This document shows, piece after piece, positions 56,596-64,000 of a stretch of 64,000 nt of DNA. The notes beneath the pieces are model-generated. The model had not been told where the DNA came from. It saw only the letters and a list, made by a program, of their open reading frames with translations, and searched no databases. The stretch is from Anodontia alba (Eukaryota; Mollusca; Bivalvia; Lucinida; Lucinidae): assembly GCA_964016985.1 (NCBI GenBank), contig OZ024828.1, forward strand, positions 89,272,399 through 89,336,398, given 5' to 3'. Position 1 is the stretch's first letter. Each line of letters begins with the position of its first letter. Made by a program: the position numbers and the translations under genes.

Positions 56596-57139
56596 TACTA
56601 GGCAACTTTTAAAAATGGTTCTAACGAATTTGCTCTCAAGAATTTGCTTCGAATATAGCAAAGCCTTTTCCTTTGGCTGAGACCTATTTTTCAGAGAACT
56701 ACATTAGACAACTGCCTGTCGTGAAAGCGAATCCTTTCCTGTTAAAAGGTGAATGGAGTCAACTTAAGGAGAGTCTGCACTGTTTCCTTAAATTACAGGA
56801 AGTTACGCGTTAAATGAAATAGTCTTCAAGTTCCCGTTCAGGACCATTATCCCTGCCTATACTGAGAGACAATCGACATACCAGTGCTGTCAGTGCTTTG
56901 ATCGCTATATAAAAATCATACAATGTTGTTATGTCATATATCAGATCATGGATAAGATACCTAAACTTCAGTTTTCTTGCTTCTAAAGGGTCAGTTCTTT
57001 TATAACAGAATTTATCTCCTCTACGGCTGGTGTTAAGTGTTGTGTTGTGTTCTGTTGTTGTCAGAACTTATTTTCTGGTATTTTAGGATCACTGGACTAA
57101 TTTGGATTGTTTTAAAAATAGAATATCGCTCATCTTAAG
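56596..57139. other. No recognised gene
   Basis: Nothing assignable. Confidence 0.4.
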
Positions 57140-57243
57140 CATCACGAAAACACGCCTATATGATTTTGACCCCCTTTAAACCCCACTTTTATTTAGTAAA
57201 ACTGGGGTTTACAGGCGTATACATTATCTTTCTTATTTTGCTA
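57140..57243 (+). mobile_element. Family E MITE, left third only
   Basis: catcacgaaaacacgcctat to attatctttcttattttgct, then broken by tatatctatatat. Confidence 0.75.
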
Positions 57244-57308
57244 ATATATCTATATATCTTTATTTTAAATACTACAAGAATTTGCTATTCGACTTAGTTT
57301 TTCTGAGA

Positions 57309-57347
57309 TTCTGTGTATGAATACTTATAAGAAGTATTCATACATAG
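57309..57347. repeat. Short perfect hairpin
   Basis: tgtatgaatacttataag pairs with aagtattcataca. Isolated. Confidence 0.6.
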
Positions 57348-57599
57348 AGTGTGCTTCCAATGGAATAGCATTTTTAACGGTAAGCTGTTAGACCGCCTAA
57401 TCTTGATACTCCATTAGTGAACTTTAAAACCAAAGATGAAAGGCCAGTAAATGGTTATAAATTACGGATCATTTAATGCAGGAAATTTTGAAAGACCTGA
57501 AGGCCATGAATAAACCATGAAATTTAATGTATATTTTAATGCTGTGTTTAAACACATAATGAAAACATATCCCAATATTTTGGTTAGCTTTCTTTCTAT

Positions 57600-57960
57600 T
57601 TTGATCAAATAACAAATTCAAGAAAACGGGTAAGAGAAAGTCCAGGGAGTGCCACAATCACAAACCACAGCCCTTCCCAGACACCAAGAGAAAAAGGAAA
57701 CAAACAAAACCAAACAAGCGCAAATCGAACCACCGTACGAAAAGCACCAAGACTATCTCTCTCTTCCCAAAGCGAGGTAATTGCAATGCTAAAAGGACTG
57801 AAAAACAAAAGAACAAAATAACACAAGGCAAGACATAAAACAAATCGCCTCGTAGAATAAACCAGTAAGACCAACACCGGGACCACCGCCTTAAAACGGT
57901 CAGTAGAACAAACCACCGGGGGTTAAAGCACTTTTACGGCCAGCCAACTTCACCCTGGGT
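57600..57960 (-). repeat. Family N-related repeat with a long open frame
   Basis: Reverse text includes accaccgccttaaaacggtc, matching the N motif. The minus-strand open frame 57605-57916 (103 residues, hydrophobic) has no domain signature and a composition driven by pyrimidine-rich DNA; not called as a gene. Confidence 0.4.
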
Positions 57961-58669
57961 CCCGATGTAACTCTTAATACAGAAAAAAACATAAACATTT
58001 GGTTCGCATAAAGGCTCCCAACTCAGTCAGTGTATCAAAGCGAAAACATAAAAATCAAATTCATCACTATGATAAACAAAGACGAGTACTCATGGCTAAT
58101 TCTACTGTATGACAGAATAAATGAAAACCAATAACTGAACCACGGCGGGCCAAGCCAAAGAGTGAAGCATAGTCATCAATAATGATTGGGTTGATAACTG
58201 GGCATGCGGTCTGCCGCATAATATCCAGGCTATAACCGATTCTTTTATAACGGTTAATTAATTTTGTGTATTGCTCCGAAAAGTTAGATTTTCCCACAAT
58301 TTTTTTTCTAATTTCTTAATTTCCTCCGATTTACATAAGTAAACAAAATAAGCTTGAAATGCAATACATGGTGACATAACCTGTGCGCATACGAACGTGT
58401 TTATCAGCTTTAGAAACTAAAATTTGTAAATAATCATAGCTCCATATGCCAACGAATGTCATAAGAGTCCGGACAAGCATGCGCCTCCGCTCATGCTGAT
58501 GTGGGCCCCAGATATTCGTAAATACTCTTGTCAAAGGGCATATGGAAGTACAGATCACATATGTTAAATGAAAATAGCAGACTCTGTTTTAACATACGTA
58601 ATATTAGCAAAAACAACTGCAAATTATTAAATTAATAGTTCAGGTCTACTTAACATTCACCATCCCGGG
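57961..58669. other. No recognised gene
   Basis: Holds a stretch (about 58550-58600, agatcacatatgttaaatga then aaatagcagactctgtttt) that recurs in direct orientation at about 61486-61530 beyond the foldback element. Confidence 0.45.
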
Positions 58670-58673
58670 TTAA

Positions 58674-59817
58674 TCACCGTCGGGAAACAAACTCCGTGGT
58701 AGCTACCATTTGTGCTTACGTCACACAATCGGAAGTGTTGTCGGATGAGATTTACGTTCGGAAAACAGGTATTTTCATTTCGCGCTTTATTGCATTCCAA
58801 CCTAAAATTTTGACACATAGCGCAGTTGGTGGCGCATAAATTTCTCTTTCTTTAGCTACTTTAATTATCTGCGTGCTTACCATGGTTACCGAGGACACTT
58901 GGGACAAAACCCCGAAAAACTGATTGGCAGCGAACACGGACAACTACGATCTGGTAACAGATTATTGCAACCCAACTGGAAATTAAAATCGAAACAAGCC
59001 TTGCCCTGATGCATAATTATAAGTTACCCATATCTATTCATTTGGCGGGGACGAAAACTCGTCTTTGTTGTATGAAAGAGAAAAACAAAGAAATGTTATC
59101 TACTACGGACACGAAAAACATGGTAGCTTCCACGTTGAATATGAAGAGCCGATTTTGCTTTTTAAACTTTAATTAATACAATTCGGCTTTTGCCTTCCAG
59201 AAGATTATACAAGCTAAGGAACCCAAAGAAGTACATTTCCTTGCAGTGCCGAATCATGCCGAAAGATATCAGACATGACGCGATCAAGTCCAAGAAATTG
59301 GAAACTTTACCAGGAAATTCAGAGTAGTCTATCAAAGATCAGCATTGTTATGCACCAAAAGACAATTTTCAATTTTCAATTTTATTTATTTGTTTATTTA
59401 TTTATACTGGTGAGCCTTAATTAAGAGAAACTATACACTGACAAACATGGCAGTATACGAGGGTCCTGCAAGTTTATTTATGTATCCAAGATTATATGTT
59501 CGATTTTCTGTCTGCTAGTAGTATGTCATCACAAATTCTGTCTTCTGTTCTTAGGTAGTTATATAGTGCGAATCATCAGTAGACGATGCTCAGGGTCTAG
59601 TAATAACTTTTACAATAATATTTGCTAGAATTTGAAATCTTACTCTTTTCGCCAAATTCAAGTCTTTCCAACTTCTATATTATCCGGAGATGTGTGCGCC
59701 CAAAAGTATTTTAGCCCAAAATTGCTAATAACCTCTGGTGCATTTGTAACGTGAGCACATATTGTAATATCTGATAGTCAGCTGGAAGCCTTGTATGTGA
59801 AAGACCCCAAAAGCAAA

Positions 59818-59848
<31 letters not shown>

Positions 59849-59946
59849 AAAAAAAATAAATAAATAAAAAACAAATAAAAAATAAAAATAAATAAAAATA
59901 AAAAAAAACCGATCCCAGTCGAATAAAAGGAACAGATGATATGAGG

Positions 59947-59984
<38 letters not shown>

Positions 59985-61285
59985 AACATACATAAAAAAA
60001 AAAACATATATTAACGGTAAAATAACTAAATTGACATGAAAAAAAAAAAAAACACGTAGTAACGGTAAAACGACCAACTCCCTCTACTTTTTTAAGCGGT
60101 GATTGCAATGAGACAACAAAGTACCAACAAGACGAAGAAGAAGACACCCGAAAAAGGGTAAATACCCAAAAGACACCATATCAAACGCGAACAATGTTAG
60201 ACCCAAAGCCTTAGAATTGTTAGTTAATACATTTTGTTACTTTCCGTACCTGCTCATTTCGTTGTTAAGACTCAAAACGCAGTATTTCACAAGGTAAGAT
60301 TCTATTATCCCGAGGTTCACTTGGCGTTTTTCGTATCTCCAGTCGTTTCCGTATATTGTACGGCGTGTGTCTTGCCACAAACTGGAGGATATTTTCTCCC
60401 GTCACCGGATTCAGATGTGCCCCTGTGATTTCGGTACTGATTAACCATACCCTGTCCATATGATATTAGGATGCTCAGATTTTTGCCTGCTGGATAGATT
60501 GCCATGTTTGTCAGTGTATAGTTTCTCTTAATTTAGGCTCACCAAAATAAATAAATAAATAAATAAATAATGATTTTTTTATCGGTGCTAAACAATGCCG
60601 ATCTTTGATAGACAACTCTGATTATCTTGGTAAAGTTTCCAATTTCTTGGACTTGATCGCGTCATGTCTTATATCTTACTGCATGAATCGGCACTTCAAG
60701 GAAACTATAGGATGTATTTCTTTCGGTTCCTTAGCTTGTATAATCTTCTGGAAGGCAAAAGCCAAACTGTATTAATTTAAGTTTAAAAAGCAAACTCGAC
60801 TCTTCATATTCAACGTGGAAGCTACCATGTTTTTCGCGTCCGTGGTAGATAACATTTCTTTTGTTTTTCTCTTTCATATAACCAAAGACGAGTTTTCGTC
60901 CGCGCCAAAGGAATAGATATGGACAATTTATAATTATGCATCCGGGCAAAGCTTGTTCCGATTTTAATTTCCAGTTGGGTTGCAATAAAATAGGTTTTTT
61001 GTTACAAGATCGTAGTTGTCCACGTTCGCTACCAATCAGTTTTTCGGGGTTTTGTCCCAAGTGTTCTCGGTAACCATGGTAAGCACGCAGATAATTAAAG
61101 TAGCTAAAGAAAGAGAAATTTATACGCCACCAACTGCGATATGTGTCAAAATTTTCGGTTGGAATGCAATAAAGCGCGAAATGGAAATACCTGTTTTCCG
61201 AACATAAATCTCATCCGACAACACTTCCGATTGTGTGACGTAAGCACAAATGGTAGCAACCACGGAGTTTGTTTCCCGACAGTGG
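58674..61285. mobile_element. 2.6-kb foldback element flanked by TTAA
   Basis: The left arm (58674 to about 59460) and right arm (about 60497-61285) are reverse complements over roughly 780 bp with scattered differences. Anchors: cgtcgggaaacaaactccgt / acggagtttgtttcccgac, cgcgctttattgcattccaa / ttggaatgcaataaagcgcg, and gaaactatacactgacaaac / gtttgtcagtgtatagtttc. TTAA stands at 58670-58673 and 61286-61289. The 1-kb spacer is A-rich with unrelated short frames. No transposase; the TTAA flanks would fit a piggyBac-type target, which is inference. Confidence 0.75.
59820..59980. repeat. (AAAT)n and poly(A) in the foldback spacer
   Basis: aaataaataaataaataaat at 59818-59845 and a long A run at about 59946-59976. 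The Phe/Tyr-rich minus-strand open frames here are artefacts. Confidence 0.9.
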
Positions 61286-61289
61286 TTAA

Positions 61290-61435
61290 TTCAACAGACG
61301 TAAAATACGAACTTTTCCCAGAAACAGATTTTGACATTTTATGCAAATTGTCTCCAATGAAAAAAAATAAGACAAATATTTTAAAATGTCGTCTGCTTAA
61401 TTTTTTACCCAGAGTCCCAAGCGTTAATCAGATTT
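61290..61435. mobile_element. Family K MITE fragment beside the foldback
   Basis: ttcaacagacgtaaaatacg, gcaaattgtctccaatgaaa, aaatgtcgtctgcttaattt and ttacccagagtcccaagcgt. Confidence 0.6.
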
Positions 61436-61609
61436 AACATCTATTAAGATATATATGAATTCGGAAAAGAACGTCCTTCGGAAGGAAAGATCACATCGAT
61501 TAAATGAAAATAGTAGACTCGGTTTTCTTATGCCTGTTCATGAACAGAAATGGTCTTATTATGCCTGTTCATGAACAAAAATGTAATATGCAAAGATTAT
61601 ATATGGAGA

Positions 61610-61835
61610 CATCCAGGATAGGCCACGATCATGTCACACAGCCCTTCAAAGGCAGCAGATTAAAGTTTATTGACATGAAATGAATACACAAACCAGAACT
61701 TCGTCGAAACCAGAACGAACAAATGAAGACAGAGAAGACAAACGTAGAGAACTGCAACAGAGATACCGCCTTGGCACGGTCAACAGTAAAACTGTTCTTT
61801 CGGCGCCAAACAGACGACATCTGTCGTCTGTTTTT
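61610..61835 (-). repeat. Family N piece and a 24-bp palindrome
   Basis: Reverse N text: agaactgcaacagagatacc followed by gccttggcacggtc. At 61809-61832 aacagacgacat / ctgtcgtctgtt form a perfect palindrome. Confidence 0.5.
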
Positions 61836-62329
61836 CTTATTTTTTTTATTTTTTATTTTTTTTTATTTTAACAAACTATTGTTTTGAAAGACGTTTATAC
61901 GCAAAGTTGAAAGACTGAATGTAAAACAGCGTATTGAGCCGTCTCATCTTGATCTATGCTGTTTGCAAAAGCCTATCATTATGCCTGGCAGTGAAAGAGT
62001 TAACCTAGTTTTACGGACGCCCAACCTCACCCTTATTACAAATTCGATTTCAACTACAAATAACTATTGTGTTTGCAACACTCCTAACGCCCCCACCCCT
62101 ACCCACCCGCTAGGCAAGGGTTGAGCGATATTCTATTTCGAATAAATCCAGATGAGCTCAGTGATCCGAAACCTCACTATTTCTGAATATTTCTCAGTGC
62201 CTGAGACCCATTAAACAATGACATATATCTGATTTTACTGATAATGCATTTTAATCAAGGTCGTGGGCACAGCATCGGCCCCCAACCCCCTTGTTCTCCC
62301 CGGATGTATAGCTTAACCAATTTATGCCT
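61836..62329. other. No recognised gene
   Basis: T-rich tract to about 61870, then unique-looking sequence. Confidence 0.4.
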
Positions 62330-62535
62330 AGCGCCTCAAAAAAAGGACATTGGCAAGCGGTGTAGACTCAGATCAGACACCACAGAATGCGGCGTCTGAT
62401 CAGGGACTTCATTGTTTGTATTAAATACAGGAATTTCTGTAAACATAGTTGTAATAAAAAAAAAACTAACCAGGCCCCTTTCTGTTAAAAAGACTTCAGG
62501 TAAAAGAGTTCACTGCATAAATGGATTAATATTTA
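62330..62535. mobile_element. Family C MITE
   Basis: accaatttatgcctagcgcc to ttcactgcataaatggatta. Core hairpin tagactcagatcagacacca / gcggcgtctgatcagggact with several mispairs. Body actaaccaggcccctttctg as in the other C copies. Confidence 0.72.
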
Positions 62536-62609
62536 TATATTTTTTATGCATTTAGTAAAAATCTAAATCGAGTAACCATCGAAAGGCCAATATCATGAAG
62601 TAGATCCTT

Positions 62610-62725
62610 CCCAGGGTGTCGAAAGATAAGGAACAAATAAGCACGCAGTAGCAGATATCCGAACAAAGAGGATCCGCAAAGGAACAACCCCGCTTGGAAT
62701 ATTCAGCAGAAAAAAAAAAAAAAAA
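62610..62725 (-). repeat. Family N piece
   Basis: atccttcccagggtgtcgaa nearby, then ccgcaaaggaacaaccccgc and ttggaatattcagcag, followed by a short A run. Confidence 0.4.
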
Positions 62726-63048
62726 CTACTGGGTCGTGGGGCTTAGACTAGTTTCAACACGCTCAACCTGTAGGTTGCATCAGCTTTCAAAAACAAAAAC
62801 AAATAAACAAAAACAATGATATTATTTTTTAATGTTTGTATATTTGTATATGTATATTTCTATTCGAACATTGTATTAAAAATTCTTTAAATACATGCTG
62901 CTTAACCTTTAGAACTAGCAATGGGAAAGATGATTTGGTCGATACACTAATGTCTTTGAATTAGCTAGCTAGTCTGGCCCACCAAACTTGGACTTTGCAG
63001 TCATCACGTAGGAGATATTAATTATAGTGAGCACTCATGAATAATATA
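62726..63048. other. No recognised feature
   Basis: AT-rich, nothing assignable. Confidence 0.4.
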
Positions 63049-63907
63049 GGGATCAAACATGGTTTTTCATGCATTAACATTCGCCAGGTCCCGAGGGAGG
63101 TGTTGAAAACCGAGGCCGGAGGCCGCGGTTTTCAACACCTCCCTAGGGACTTGGCGAATGTTAATGCATTGAAAAACCATGTTCGATCGCTATTATTGCA
63201 TAAAAAGTGAAAACATTTGCTACATTTCGCGTTATTTCTTGCACTATTTTGTTTCGCCTTTCCACGATGTCTCGCGAACGCAATTTCCATGGACTATGCT
63301 CGTTCTAGGGTCGGGCAGTACACATCTCGTGACGACAGCAATTCTGTGGCCCCGGTGCAGGCATATTGAAAGTTGCGTAGCCGTGCATTAACATTGCGTG
63401 AACCGGGTTTTTTTGTTGTTGTTTTTTTGCCGGTTAATAAACGGCTGTTAATAACGTACGACACTACTTTTTGTGCAGTAATCAGAATTATTGCAGAAAA
63501 AGCAGTGTCGCACGTTATTAACAGACGTGCATTAACCGACGAAAAGCCGTGTACTAACAAGGCAATTCACGCGCTGTTAATGCACGGCTACGCAACTTTC
63601 AATATGACCGTATCGGGGCCACAGAATTGCTGCCGTCACGTGGTATGTACTTTCTGGCCCTAGAAGGAGCATAGTCAGTGGAAATTTCATTGCGAGACAT
63701 CGGTTAAATGCGAAACAAAATAGTGCAAGAAATAACACGAAAAGTAGCAAATGTTTTCACTTTTTATGCAATAATAGCGATCAAAAATGGTTTTTCAATG
63801 CATTAACTTTCGCCAGGTCCCTTGTGGGGTGTTGAAAACCGCAGCCTTCGGCCTCGGTTTTCAACACCTCCCACGGGACCTGGCGAATGTTAATGCATGT
63901 TTGATCC
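63049..63907. mobile_element. 860-bp hierarchical palindrome
   Basis: The whole segment is an inverted repeat: ggatcaaacatg at the left against catgtttgatcc at the right, and long internal matches such as gctattattgcataaaaagt / actttttatgcaataatagc and ttgaaagttgcgtagccgtg / cacggctacgcaactttcaa. Each outer end is itself a hairpin of about 110 bp (left: gcattaacattcgccaggtc / gacttggcgaatgttaatgc). The apex has cggctgttaataacgtacga / cgcacgttattaacagacg. No transposase. Open frames over it are mirror products. Confidence 0.8.
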
Positions 63908-64000
63908 ATATATTAAGGGCGATGTTTCGAATGAGTAAAACTTGTTTAAACCCACAGTACGTGTTTCTCCTGGCCGTTCCAAAACGGTTCCTCTGTTGCG

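Noticed and set aside
57605..57916. 103-residue hydrophobic minus-strand protein
   Set aside because: It overlaps a family N repeat in pyrimidine-rich DNA, with no conserved motif.
59711..60147. Phe/Tyr-rich minus-strand open frames
   Set aside because: They arise from AAAT and poly(A) low-complexity sequence.
63179..63663. Plus and minus ORFs with similar sequence at 63.2-63.7 kb
   Set aside because: They are mirror translations of the two arms of the large palindrome.

Overview
This is animal, not bacterial, DNA: AT-rich, packed with interspersed repeats and microsatellites, with intron-split coding sequence, LINE, SINE and mariner remnants, and no operons. The mix (tRNA-type SINE, a pearl-like element with a tandem-repeat core, dense short palindromic non-autonomous transposons) fits a marine bivalve mollusc. 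That is an inference from repeat style; no species marker is visible.

Layout. 135-3824: an L1-like LINE in two opposed pieces with a 19-bp target duplication (twin-priming structure). 3900-14500: a mosaic of palindrome-cored MITEs, including a 139-bp triplication at 9932-10331. 14570-18900: an outlying degenerate satellite, a long-TIR element (15381-16329), a pearl-like element (16370-18145) and an unassigned repeat (18499-18896). 19351-20380: MITEs, one carrying a SINE with perfect 14-bp target duplications. 20385-27105: a 36-bp satellite interrupted by a dead mariner (21073-22280). 27100-40270: mostly MITEs. 40276-46055: the only convincing host gene, three plus-strand exons giving a sushi/CCP domain, a transmembrane helix and a Cys/Arg-rich tail, with introns full of MITEs and a second dead mariner (41563-42848). 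46000-58000: more MITEs. 58674-61285: a 2.6-kb foldback element flanked by TTAA. 63049-63907: an 860-bp hierarchical palindrome.

MITE family names used here. A and M: ends or hairpins around GCGCCCAGCGAAGAC and GCATATGCGGACA. B: ends TTAACCCTAGTCCTGC, core TTGGCTTC. C: core GACGCCGC, outer ends resembling ATCCATTTATGC. D: GGCCCCGAGGTTATAAAAC. E: CATYACGAAAACAYGCCTAT. F and G: pogo-like CAGTCGAACCTC with TA duplications. H: CCCAGTARGCATTCTAC. J: TGGGCCCAGTTGTTCAAA. K: AGCAGACGACA with a GCAAATTGTCTCC hairpin. N: a diverged repeat containing AAGGCGGT and TGTTGCAGTTC. Most families carry a near-perfect 30-70 bp central palindrome inside a body that is otherwise not palindromic. Some cores are homologous between families with unrelated ends, and stem differences occur as compensated base pairs.

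No complete gene, rRNA, functional tRNA or CRISPR array was recognised. Almost all long open frames come from repeats. Copy boundaries were read by eye and may be off by several bases in diverged copies.
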